A stretch of 64,000 nucleotides of DNA from the NCBI GenBank assembly GCA_035650355.1, contig DASRHT010000020.1:31228-95227 (forward strand), read 5' to 3'. Source of the stretch: DASRHT01 sp035650355 (GTDB lineage Bacteria > Chloroflexota > Ktedonobacteria > Ktedonobacterales > Ktedonobacteraceae). Position 1 is the stretch's first letter, and each line of letters begins with the position of its first letter. The notes under the pieces are model-generated. The model made no database searches. It saw only the letters and a list, made by a program, of their open reading frames with translations, and was not told the origin of the DNA. The position numbers and the translations under genes are program-made. Shown here piece by piece: positions 1 through 7,789 of the stretch.

Positions 1-105
1 CGGATCGCGTCTTTTGCGCTCCTGCAAGCTGATCCCGGACTACCTGGCATCTCACGTATGAGCGAATGAGACGCAACGTGGGCGAGTCTGCGCGCCACCA
101 CTCTC

Positions 106-167
106 AGAAGTAGTTTCTGATCCGCAAGAGCCGATGAAGGTGCGTTTGCAGATCAGAAACCGCTTCT
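106..167. repeat. Imperfect inverted repeat in left-edge gene-free stretch
   Basis: Two 22-nt arms (106-127 and 146-167) are reverse complements except at three positions, separated by an 18-nt loop. There is no T-run on either side, so it is not a standard intrinsic terminator. The rest of positions 1-375 shows no convincing gene: the open frame at 207-506 overlaps the 3' end of the response regulator gene on the other strand and has no family signature. Confidence 0.5.
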
Positions 168-375
168 TGTTCCTGGGCTGAGCAGCACCACAAGAGTATC
201 TCCAAGTTGTCTCACGAATCGTCATCTCTTCCTCTTTTATCAGAGATTGCTCTTCCGCTTTATTTTTGCCTCTCGATTCCTTATCATCGATATCAGCGAA
301 TCGAAGACAAGCAAGCTCAAGTATTCTGTCAACTCAGCAACGACTTTTTCAACAGGCTGGATTCATTTTTAGAAC

Positions 376-1035
376 TCACGGAAAGTCAATCTCATCCAGT
401 GAAATCAACCCTTTTTTCAACGCGTAAATCACCGCCTGGGTGCGGTGGGCCAGTTGCAGTTTCGTCAAGATGTTGCCCACATGCGTTTTCACGGTTTCGT
501 CGCTAACCATCAAGGCTTCAGCGATCTCGTGGTTGGTACGACCGAGCGCAAGCTGGCGCAGCACTTCCTTTTCGCGCTCGGTTAGCTCTATACTGAGTTT
601 GCCCACGCGGGTCAGTTCCTGCATGACCACGCTGGCGACCGCTGGATCGAGGAGCGATTGGCCGAGCGCGGCGGCGCGAATGGAGGAGAGCAGGACCTCC
701 AGATTGGCCTCTTTGCGCACATAGCCAATGGCCCCAGCTCGCAAAGCCGCGCCCACCAGTGCGTCATCGGTGGAACTGGTCAGGGCGACAATGCGCGTAT
801 GGGGTAGCAGTGTACGAACCTGTTTGATGGTTTCAATGCCGTTGAGACCGCCCGGCATGAGTAGATCCATTACCACGACATCGGGCATCCACTGCTCAAT
901 CTTTTGCAATACCTCCTCGCCGCTGGTGGCCTCACCCACCACCTCCAGATCCTCAAATGCCTTGAGGTAGCTTTGCAGGCCATGTCGTGCTACCTGGTGA
1001 TCGTCCACGAGAACCACGCGAATCGGATTAGCCAT
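376..1035 (-). CDS. NarL/FixJ-family response regulator
   Basis: Cytoplasmic DNA-binding response regulator of 219 residues, normal length for the family. The receiver domain covers about residues 5-120, with the acidic pair D11-D12, the phospho-acceptor D57 (VVMDLLMP) and the conserved K108. A LuxR-type helix-turn-helix follows at about 151-205 (LTEREKEVLRQLALGRTNHE). The gene starts inside the end of the upstream histidine kinase gene, with an 8-bp overlap, so the two are translationally coupled and surely form a cognate pair. The target genes cannot be read from the sequence. Confident as to family. Confidence 0.95.
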   Translation of the reverse strand: MANPIRVVLVDDHQVARHGLQSYLKAFEDLEVVGEATSGEEVLQKIEQWMPDVVVMDLLMPGGLNGIETIKQVRTLLPHTRIVALTSSTDDALVGAALRAGAIGYVRKEANLEVLLSSIRAAALGQSLLDPAVASVVMQELTRVGKLSIELTEREKEVLRQLALGRTNHEIAEALMVSDETVKTHVGNILTKLQLAHRTQAVIYALKKGLISLDEIDFP

Positions 1036-2869
1036 CGTATCCTTCCTCCTTTACCTGAGTGGACTGGTCGTTTATGCACTGGCGTAGCCGCAACTTCAAG
1101 TGTTGGATGAGCCGATAGTTCCATACTGTGCCCATCCCACCCAAAAGCAGGATGAGTGCCATGCCATAGGCGTTCTGTTGCGCCGGGGTGACCGCAGGCA
1201 GCACGAACAGGGAATGAGCGAAGATCAGGCCAACTGCAATAGTAATTCCCCAGATGATAAGCGCGCGGGTGAACCATTGTTGGCGCCTTTCCAGTTCTCT
1301 GCCGAGCTCCTGTGGGGAGAGCAGGCAGTAGTAGCGTTTCGTCCCTTGCACATAGCGCCAGAGCAACACCTGGATTGGTCCTCCCAGGCACAGCGCAATG
1401 CCAATGAAGAGCCAGAGGGTAGGGGTGGTACCCAGGGGTCCAACGAGTCTGACAAGGTACAAGACTGCCAGGCTAATCGGAAGCAACAGGCTCATGCTCA
1501 TGTGATAGTGTTCTTGCGCGAGTTCTATCGCAGCCCGGCTTGCCCTTCCGGCGCTTGACGCCACTCTGGCACGATAAGAAACGCCACAGGCAAAGCCTGC
1601 GAGGGCGATCAACAGCGTTCCCAGCAGGCTCAGGCTCAAGAAGGCGTTCCACCACCCGTTGACGATGCCGACCCATCCCAGAGCCGTTCCCAGAAAGGCG
1701 GCGGTTGCACTGAGACGGTAGCCACGCCTGGTCAGTTCCTCAGCACGAGCCAGTTCGTAGCGCTCGCGGGCCTCTTCCGCAGGGCTGCGTAATGCCTCCA
1801 ACAACGGAATGGTGATGAGCACCTCCGTACCCTGGCCTGGTCTGCTATTGACTTCCATGCTCCCATGCAACGCACGCGTCCGTTCGCGCAGGTTCGCCAG
1901 GCCCATCCCGCTGCGGGCGTGCGCCGGATCAAAGCCCTGGCCATCGTCGCGCACCGTGATGCGTAGTTCCTGCCCAACCGTGCGCACTGCAAGCCAGATC
2001 GTTCGCGCCCGCGCGTGACGGGCAATATTGGCGAAGGCTTCCTGTACCAGGCGGAAGATCGCTTCTTGCGTCCCAGGCAGGAGACGGTCATTATCGGGTA
2101 AGGTGGCAAGATCCACATGCACATCTGCTCCCGTGCGGAAGCCGAGCGCCTGCGCCTGGATGTACAGGGCGTCGATCAGGCTGGTGTTTTCCAGCGGGGC
2201 GGGACGCAGTTGCTGTAAGAGCGCCTCCATTTCCACCTGTGCCCCTCGTGTGCTGTGCTGGATATCTTCTACAGCTTTGCGTGCCTCCTCCATGTGTTCA
2301 CGCTGCCAGTACGCCTGGGCTGCTGCCGCGCTCGCGTTGATACCGAAGATTTGCTGTTTGATCGAATCATGCAGTTCGCGGGCGATCCGATTGCGTTCGG
2401 CCAGAGCTGCTGCTGCGCGCGCTTGTTGCAGGGCCTGCTCACGCACGTCGGCAGTCAGCCGTTCGTTGGTGCGATAGCGCCGGATACGTTGCTCAACCTC
2501 CTGGGCGCGCAGGAACAGGGAGCCGAGCGGCCAGCGGTGTGCGGATGACGGTGTTTCGTTGCTCTCGTCGCGTGCCAGGTAGGGCGGCTGGTAAGCAAGG
2601 CGTGAGAGAGTCAGTCCCAGCAGGAAGAGACTGTACTGGAGATTGAGGGTGCAGAGGAACCCACTGATAACGGCTCCTGTCAGGGCAATCAGCAGTGCAG
2701 AGAACAGCGCAATGTGCAGGTGAGTCAGCCAGCTAGAGAGGCCCAACGCCACCGCTCCAGCGATGAGATGGCTCAGCACCAGGTGAATGACCGTGCCGCT
2801 CTGAGTGCGAGCCGCGTCCAGTAGTGTGATAAGATCGCTATATCTGTGCTGCGGTTTCGTCTCTTGCAT
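1028..2869 (-). CDS. Sensor histidine kinase, HisKA_3 type, with N- and C-terminal membrane regions
   Basis: A 613-residue membrane kinase that should phosphorylate the response regulator encoded immediately downstream. About three hydrophobic segments lie at residues 28-95. They are followed by a HisKA_3 dimerisation domain with phospho-acceptor H167 (IARELHDSIKQQ). The HATPase domain has an N-box around N281, a G1 box DDGQGF at 308-313 and a G2 box GMGLANLRER at 321-330. Unusually, the ATPase domain is not the C-terminus: about 230 further residues contain several membrane-spanning segments (about 390-430, 455-510 and 535-590). There is no recognisable PAS, GAF or periplasmic sensor domain, so the ligand is probably sensed in or at the membrane. 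The start is taken as the ATG 24 codons ahead of the first hydrophobic segment. Confidence 0.9.
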   Translation of the reverse strand: MQETKPQHRYSDLITLLDAARTQSGTVIHLVLSHLIAGAVALGLSSWLTHLHIALFSALLIALTGAVISGFLCTLNLQYSLFLLGLTLSRLAYQPPYLARDESNETPSSAHRWPLGSLFLRAQEVEQRIRRYRTNERLTADVREQALQQARAAAALAERNRIARELHDSIKQQIFGINASAAAAQAYWQREHMEEARKAVEDIQHSTRGAQVEMEALLQQLRPAPLENTSLIDALYIQAQALGFRTGADVHVDLATLPDNDRLLPGTQEAIFRLVQEAFANIARHARARTIWLAVRTVGQELRITVRDDGQGFDPAHARSGMGLANLRERTRALHGSMEVNSRPGQGTEVLITIPLLEALRSPAEEARERYELARAEELTRRGYRLSATAAFLGTALGWVGIVNGWWNAFLSLSLLGTLLIALAGFACGVSYRARVASSAGRASRAAIELAQEHYHMSMSLLLPISLAVLYLVRLVGPLGTTPTLWLFIGIALCLGGPIQVLLWRYVQGTKRYYCLLSPQELGRELERRQQWFTRALIIWGITIAVGLIFAHSLFVLPAVTPAQQNAYGMALILLLGGMGTVWNYRLIQHLKLRLRQCINDQSTQVKEEGYDG

Positions 2870-3004
2870 CGTGCTTACTTACCTTTGCCAGTCCCATTGA
2901 AAGATCAGAGGTCGTGTCTCTAAAAGACAAACAGTCTCTTCATCATATTCTAATTCCTGCTGTTAGCGTTAACAATCTCCTCTATGGTCGTGACTCCTCG
3001 TATT

Positions 3005-3841
3005 TTAGAAGGGAGTAAGCTCTTTTTCTGGGGCTACCCGCTCTTCTGGTTCACGCAAACGCCAGATAAACCACACACCGATGAGCCCGAACACGCAGAT
3101 CATCCCCTCGACCAGTAGTTCGCTAGTAGTGCTTTGTCCAAATGCCTGTGGCAGGGCAAGGCTCAGAAAATCGATCAGCGCATGAAACAGGATAGCCAGG
3201 AATAACCAGCGCATCTGCTGCCGACGAAACACTTGCAATACCGTGACAGAAAGCGCCACCTGTAGCGGGAAACTCCAGAATCGCTCCCAGGCAGCCAGCA
3301 AAGGGAACCAGATTGGTTGCGCATTGATGGCTGCAACCTGCTGGAGGATGGTCTGTCTCTGGGCTATTGGCAAGCTATTGATATTGATGGCAGAGAGGCT
3401 GATAACGGTGAGAAGGGTGAGTATGTGTCCACCGCCAACCACTACCATCGATTCCAGTCCCTCATGTCCCAGGCCATACATGACAGCTTTCGACCAGGTT
3501 TTTGGCTCCCGACGCATGAAAAGACGATATCCGATGTACCGCCCGATCTCCTCGAAGAGCCCGGCGGTCACAGCCTCAATGATTAACCAGCTCCAGGTGA
3601 AGGTAATCGAGGTACGCAATAAGGGGGCTAGCACTGTGCTGGTAAGCGCCAGGATAAGGGGCACACGCGTCAGAAGTTGGAACACCAGGAAGATGAGCGC
3701 GCCAAACCAGAAGTATTTCCAGCCTACTCCTAACCGTTTGCGGGCAATGCTTCCTAAAATGAAGGGATACACAATGACAAAGACTGTTGCCACGACGGTC
3801 AGCGCCGTCCAGGCAGCAGGGATATGTAGCGTTGAAGGCAT
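3005..3841 (-). CDS. YhfC-family intramembrane protease-like protein
   Basis: A 278-residue polytopic membrane protein with about seven hydrophobic segments. It carries the spaced motifs of the YhfC/CPBP-like glutamic intramembrane proteases: E97-E98 followed by R101 (LFEEIGRYIG), a GLGHEGLE segment with H126 and E127, and H220/D224 in ILFHALID. The start at the third in-frame ATG is preferred because GGAGG then lies about ten bases upstream; the ATG three codons earlier is almost on top of that ribosome site. Substrate is unknown, and protease activity is inferred from the family only. The gene stands alone between the two-component system and the aryl-CoA operon. Confidence 0.75.
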   Translation of the reverse strand: MPSTLHIPAAWTALTVVATVFVIVYPFILGSIARKRLGVGWKYFWFGALIFLVFQLLTRVPLILALTSTVLAPLLRTSITFTWSWLIIEAVTAGLFEEIGRYIGYRLFMRREPKTWSKAVMYGLGHEGLESMVVVGGGHILTLLTVISLSAININSLPIAQRQTILQQVAAINAQPIWFPLLAAWERFWSFPLQVALSVTVLQVFRRQQMRWLFLAILFHALIDFLSLALPQAFGQSTTSELLVEGMICVFGLIGVWFIWRLREPEERVAPEKELTPF

Positions 3842-3968
3842 TTGTTCCATTCCTCCCTGATGGAAAAGCAAGGATGAGCGTTGGAAGCGCTCATCAAGGT
3901 GGATTTTCCTTTTCTAGGGAGATTACAGGAAAACAAGATGCTTGCCATCACCTGAGATTGTGATCTTT

Positions 3969-3992
3969 GTTCTCCCCCGATTGGGGGAGAAC
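3969..3992 (-). terminator. Stem-loop at the end of the aryl-CoA operon
   Basis: A perfect 10-bp stem (3969-3978 with 3983-3992) with a GATT loop, 18 bases downstream of the last gene of the minus-strand operon. The U-tract is poor on either strand, so termination efficiency is uncertain. It also separates this operon from the YhfC-like gene. Confidence 0.55.
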
Positions 3993-4010
3993 TTTAAATG
4001 ATGGTAGCAG

Positions 4011-4223
4011 CTATACCCCCAGGTCGTATAATTGCTCGAATTGCAGGTCCAGATCGTTGGTTGCCTGCCATATTGAGGAGAGCGCCTTGCGGACATTGCT
4101 GACGGCGCAGGGAGGAAGATCGGGCTGTGCCGCCAGTTTTTTAAGCGCCTGATATACGTTGAGCAACTCCTGCTCTTGCTCGGTAAGTGGTCTGCCCAGC
4201 AGGTCGGTTCCGGTCGTTGTCAT
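4011..4223 (-). CDS. Small hypothetical protein at end of aryl-CoA operon
   Basis: A 70-residue soluble, acidic, helix-rich protein with no recognised family. It follows the CoA ligase gene by 20 nt and has a good ribosome site (AGGAAGG about 8 bases before the ATG), so it is probably a real last gene of the operon. It contains one Cys (PPCAVSN) and no signal peptide or membrane segment. A role in the same pathway is inferred only from position. Confidence 0.65.
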   Translation of the reverse strand: MTTTGTDLLGRPLTEQEQELLNVYQALKKLAAQPDLPPCAVSNVRKALSSIWQATNDLDLQFEQLYDLGV

Positions 4224-4243
4224 AGCTTATTCCTTCCTGAAAT

Positions 4244-5593
4244 TTATCGCTGATATTGTGCCACGGGTCGGGCATCAACCAGGCGCTTGGCTTTAAGCTC
4301 GAAACGCGGCAGGTTGCCGTGGTCCATGCGTTCAATGTTGAAGCGCAGCCCTTCATGCGCGTTTGCCAGGTCTTTGCGTAGTTTCTCCTGGAGAGCTTCC
4401 CATTCGCTCTCGTAGCCTGGTTTGACCTCTAGTTTGATCGTAATCTCGTCCTGGAGATCTTCTTTGCGCCAGAGGTAGATCTGGAATTCGTCGATGGCAA
4501 CGTACTCACGGACAATCGCCTCGACCGCGCGTGGGTAGACGTTGGTGCCACGAATCAGCTTCATGTCATCCCAGCGCCCACGAATCCCGCCATCATAGAT
4601 ATCCCAGGTGCGACCGCAGCTACAGGTACTGCCCGGAACCTTCATAATCATATCTTTGGTGCGATAACGAATCACCGGAATGAAGCCGCGCCCGAAAGAG
4701 GTGACGACGCGCTCACCCAGCTCTCCATAGCCGGTCGGTTCGCCGGTGTCAGGATTAATGGATTCCTCGATATAGTGATCTTCGATGATATGTGTCCCGC
4801 CGGGCTGGTGCGAGCATTCGAAAATCACGATAGTCCCGACCTCCGTCATGCCTGCGGTATCGCCGCACTTTGCTCCCCATGCCTCCTCTAACTGGCGTTT
4901 GACCGCCGGTATGGAGCCAGCCGGTTCGCCGGAGAGGATCACCTTATCGACTTTCGAATCTTTCGCCAGATCGATCCCCATTTCCCGCGCCTTCTGCCAG
5001 AGGTGGAGCGCATACGTGGGAGTGGAACAGACGGTGGTGGCCTCCATTTCGATGATCTGCTTGATACGGCCCTCGGTGGTTTGCGCGCCGCCTGGGATGA
5101 CCAGCGCCCCGATCTTCTCACAGGCGTAGTGCGCTCCCCAGAATCCGATGAACGAGCCGTAGCCAAAGGCGAAATAGACGATATCTTCGGGCCGCACGCC
5201 AAAGCCCCAGATGCCGTAGCACCACATCTCGCTGATCCAATCCCAGTCTTTCATGCTGTCCAGCACGCGAATAGGCGTGCGGCCTGTGGTGCCGGAGGTG
5301 AGGTGATAGCGGATGGCATTTCTCTGCTCGGTTGCCAGCATATCGCCGTAGAGCGGTTGGGCTAGCTGGGAGTCCATCCACTCTTCGCGGGTCATAAAGG
5401 GGATGCGCCGGATATCGTCGAGCGTTTTGAGCTGTTCCGGCTTGAAACCGGCGGCGTCGAAACGGTGGCGATGGAAGGGGGTGGTAGCGTATGCCCACTC
5501 GCATAAACGGCGCAATTTGAGGAGTTGCAGGGCTTGCAGATCCTCGCGTGCGAGCGTCTCATTTTTAGGATTCCAATACTCTGAATAGGCCAT
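4244..5593 (-). CDS. Aryl-CoA ligase, PaaK (phenylacetate-CoA ligase) family
   Basis: Cytoplasmic adenylate-forming ligase of 449 residues, close to the usual 430-440 of PaaK enzymes. It should activate an aromatic acid with ATP and CoA. The ATP-binding P-loop TSGTTGRTP is near residue 95, a GDTAGMTEVG segment forms the adenylate-binding core, and the C-terminal lid ends with GNLPRFELKAKR, typical of the family. An upstream start 13 codons earlier is possible, but the chosen ATG has AGGAAA six bases before it. The neighbouring fused monooxygenase/OYE suggests 2-aminobenzoate or salicylate as substrate rather than phenylacetate: there is no ring-epoxidase paaABCE set here. Substrate is inferred from context, not from the sequence. 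Confidence 0.88.
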   Translation of the reverse strand: MAYSEYWNPKNETLAREDLQALQLLKLRRLCEWAYATTPFHRHRFDAAGFKPEQLKTLDDIRRIPFMTREEWMDSQLAQPLYGDMLATEQRNAIRYHLTSGTTGRTPIRVLDSMKDWDWISEMWCYGIWGFGVRPEDIVYFAFGYGSFIGFWGAHYACEKIGALVIPGGAQTTEGRIKQIIEMEATTVCSTPTYALHLWQKAREMGIDLAKDSKVDKVILSGEPAGSIPAVKRQLEEAWGAKCGDTAGMTEVGTIVIFECSHQPGGTHIIEDHYIEESINPDTGEPTGYGELGERVVTSFGRGFIPVIRYRTKDMIMKVPGSTCSCGRTWDIYDGGIRGRWDDMKLIRGTNVYPRAVEAIVREYVAIDEFQIYLWRKEDLQDEITIKLEVKPGYESEWEALQEKLRKDLANAHEGLRFNIERMDHGNLPRFELKAKRLVDARPVAQYQR

Positions 5594-5656
5594 GATTGTT
5601 TCCTGCCTTTCAAGCTGAGCTACATTGCTCATGGGACGATAGCGAAAACTTAGCGA

Positions 5657-6067
5657 TTACTCTTCGGAGCCAAGCACAGCGATGCCTTCTATCTCTAAGA
5701 GCGCCTCGTCCTGGAAGAAGCGCGATATTTCGAAGAGGGCGGTCGCCGGATAGTAACTGCCGAAATAAGAGCGATGAACCTGCCCTAGCTCGCGCAGATG
5801 TATCATATAGTCATCACGATTGCTCACAAAAATATTGATTTTCACGATATCCTGCATCTTGCCTCCGGCGGCTTCGACCACCGTTTTGAGGTTGCGCAGC
5901 ACCTGTTCATATTGGGCTACAAGATTGCCAGGGGCTACAATCTGGCCTGTGGCATCGCTGGCCGTTTGCCCGGCTAAGAAGAGGAGTCGTCCACCTGTTG
6001 TAAGGATGCCATGACTATACCCCCTGGGTTGAGGGAGGTCTGAGGGATTGATCAGCGTTTTCCCCAT
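5657..6067 (-). CDS. RidA/YjgF-family protein lacking the canonical arginine
   Basis: A 136-residue protein of the RidA (YjgF/YER057c/UK114) fold, full length, with the hallmark opening LFLAGQTASD and later VVEAAGGKMQDIVKINIFV. Canonical RidA imine/enamine deaminases carry an Arg in a PAR segment near residue 105; here the segment reads YPATALFEISRF, so that Arg is replaced by Thr. It therefore belongs to a divergent Rid subgroup and may not deaminate the usual substrates. It starts 4 nt after the stop of the crotonase gene and 63 nt before the ligase start, so it is part of the operon. RidA-like proteins are known from 2-aminobenzoyl-CoA clusters, where an enamine or imine intermediate is plausible. 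Confidence 0.85.
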   Translation of the reverse strand: MGKTLINPSDLPQPRGYSHGILTTGGRLLFLAGQTASDATGQIVAPGNLVAQYEQVLRNLKTVVEAAGGKMQDIVKINIFVSNRDDYMIHLRELGQVHRSYFGSYYPATALFEISRFFQDEALLEIEGIAVLGSEE

Positions 6068-6071
6068 AGCG

Positions 6072-6863
6072 TTACCTTCCTGTAAATCTGGGCTTTTCTT
6101 TCATCGTAAAGGCTTCGTAGAAGAGGCGATGGTCCTCTCCCATCAGCATCAGCGCCTGGGCCTGTGCTTCCGCTTCGATGGCCGAAGTCAGATCCATATG
6201 CAGTTCATTATTAATCATATGTTTGGTCATCGAAATTGCCAGCGTCGGACCCTGCACCAGCCGCCTGGCCCATTGGTACGCCGTGGGCAGCAGCTCATCG
6301 TGGGGAACGACGCGATTCGCCAGGCCGTAGCGTTCGGCGGTGGCGGCGTCAATCGTATCGCCGAGCAGCAGCAGCTCGAAGGCGCGTCCCATGCCGACCA
6401 CCTTTGGCAGCAGATAGCCCGCGCCCATATCGGCTCCGGTCAGCCCCACTTTTGTGAAGAGGAAGGCAAAGCGCGCTTTTTCGGAGGCGAGACGTAGATC
6501 GGAGGCCAGCGCGATCACCGAGCCAGCGCCCGCCGTCATCCCGTTGAGCGCAGCGATAATGGGCTTATCCAGCAGCCGCATATTGCGCACCACTGCACCC
6601 GTCATGCGCGTAAATTCCAGGTGCCCCTTCATATCGCGCTTGAGCAGTTCGCCGATGATCAAATGCACATCGCCGCCGGAGCAAAAATTGTCTCCTGACC
6701 CCGTCAGCACCACCGCACGTACAGCGTCATCATAGCGCAGGGCTTCAAATAGATCGCGCAGTTGCGCATAGACCTCAAAGGTCAGGGCATTCATTACTTC
6801 GGGACGATTGAAGGTCAGGGTTGCAATGCCATCATTGACCTCGTAAAGAAAATCGTAGCCCAT
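6072..6863 (-). CDS. Enoyl-CoA hydratase/isomerase (crotonase) family protein
   Basis: A 263-residue crotonase-fold enzyme acting on an acyl-CoA thioester. The oxyanion-hole segments are FCSGGD (60-65) and GMTAGAGSV (108-116). The two glutamates used by classical crotonase for water addition appear absent: the GGGCELA position reads GAGSVIA, and the second position falls in FTKVGLTGADMG. The enzyme could instead be an isomerase, ring-opening hydrolase or dehalogenase-like variant using D145. It lies between the SDR and RidA-like genes. Its ribosome site and first four codons are duplicated immediately upstream (see the repeat at 6853-6951). Confidence 0.88.
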   Translation of the reverse strand: MGYDFLYEVNDGIATLTFNRPEVMNALTFEVYAQLRDLFEALRYDDAVRAVVLTGSGDNFCSGGDVHLIIGELLKRDMKGHLEFTRMTGAVVRNMRLLDKPIIAALNGMTAGAGSVIALASDLRLASEKARFAFLFTKVGLTGADMGAGYLLPKVVGMGRAFELLLLGDTIDAATAERYGLANRVVPHDELLPTAYQWARRLVQGPTLAISMTKHMINNELHMDLTSAIEAEAQAQALMLMGEDHRLFYEAFTMKEKPRFTGR

Positions 6864-6951
6864 TCAGGGTGTCTCCTTGTAGCTCTTTTGAACGGTAGCT
6901 CCCCGATTCATCGTGGGAGTCGTAGCCCATTCAGGGTATCTCCTTGTGGCT
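6853..6951. repeat. Duplicated crotonase start region flanking a palindromic repeat core
   Basis: Two 32-nt direct copies (6853-6884 and 6920-6951) differ at only two positions. Each includes an AGGAGA ribosome site, an ATG and the codons for MGYD. Between them lies the 24-bp palindromic core of repeat family 1 (6896-6919, TAGCTCCCCGATTCATCGTG and so on). The downstream copy is the real crotonase start; the upstream ATG at 6930 opens an out-of-frame short peptide (offset 67 bp). Confidence 0.85.
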
Positions 6952-6955
6952 ATTA

Positions 6956-7750
6956 TCAAGACATCACGCCGCCGCCATCAATATTGATGGCCTGTCCGGT
7001 AATGCCTTTGCTGCTATCCTGAGCGAGAAAAAGGGCTATCGCCGCTACCTCTTCCGGCTCGATCAAGCGTTGCTGCGGGCTCGACTTTGCCAGGGCCTCG
7101 CGCGCCTTCTCCTCCGTCATTCCCGTCAGGCTAGAAATATTGCTCACGTTGGTATCCGTCATGGGCGTGTCCACGTAGCCGGGGCAGATGGCGTTGACAG
7201 TAATATTATAAGGCATTAGCTCGGTTGCCAGGGAACGGGTCAGGCCAAGAGCTCCGTGCTTAGAGGCGGCGTAGGCCGCGATATAGCGTCCGCCAATGCG
7301 GGAAGTAATCGAGGCGATAGTGATGATGCGACCGTAACGCTGGGCTATCAACGTCGGCACGAAAGCTTTTGTGACATAGTAGACGCTGGTCAGGTTGATA
7401 GCAAGCATGCGATGCCAGAGTTCGTCGGGATGATCGACAAATTTGTGGCTACCAGCGTTGCCGGCGTTATTGACCAGGATATCTATCCCGCCAAGCCCCT
7501 CGCGCAATGTCGTTGCCATGTGCTGCACCTGAGCCGCATCGGTGACGTCGCATGCCACCGCCAGGCTATGGCGGCCTTTATCTTTAATCAGGGCTACTAA
7601 TTGCTCGATGTCAGCAGAGGTGCGAGCCGTTACGCCGATGTCGGCGCCCGCCTCGGCCAGCGCCAGGGCGATGCTGCGGCCAATACCGCGTCCCGCCCCT
7701 GTTACTACCGCTCGTCGTCCTGCGAGTGGGAGATGATCTTTACCTGGCAT
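6956..7750 (-). CDS. SDR-family 3-hydroxyacyl-CoA dehydrogenase-like oxidoreductase
   Basis: A 264-residue classical short-chain dehydrogenase/reductase. The nucleotide-binding motif TGAGRGIG is at 17-24, NNAG at 94-97, and the catalytic residues are S147, Y160 and K164 (YAASK). The start at MPGKDHL is chosen because AGAGGAAA precedes it; the open frame extends 13 codons further without a good ribosome site. In an aryl-CoA operon the likely job is NAD(P)-dependent oxidation of a hydroxyacyl-CoA formed after ring reduction or hydration. That is inferred from position, since SDR specificity cannot be read from sequence. Confidence 0.9.
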   Translation of the reverse strand: MPGKDHLPLAGRRAVVTGAGRGIGRSIALALAEAGADIGVTARTSADIEQLVALIKDKGRHSLAVACDVTDAAQVQHMATTLREGLGGIDILVNNAGNAGSHKFVDHPDELWHRMLAINLTSVYYVTKAFVPTLIAQRYGRIITIASITSRIGGRYIAAYAASKHGALGLTRSLATELMPYNITVNAICPGYVDTPMTDTNVSNISSLTGMTEEKAREALAKSSPQQRLIEPEEVAAIALFLAQDSSKGITGQAINIDGGGVMS

Positions 7751-7789
7751 AGATGGTTTCCTCTCCGTAACTATTCGGGTCAAAAGCAC

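Noticed and set aside
207..506. Open frame of 99 codons at the left edge
   Set aside because: It overlaps the response regulator gene on the other strand, has no ribosome site or family pattern, and its second half is antisense to coding sequence.
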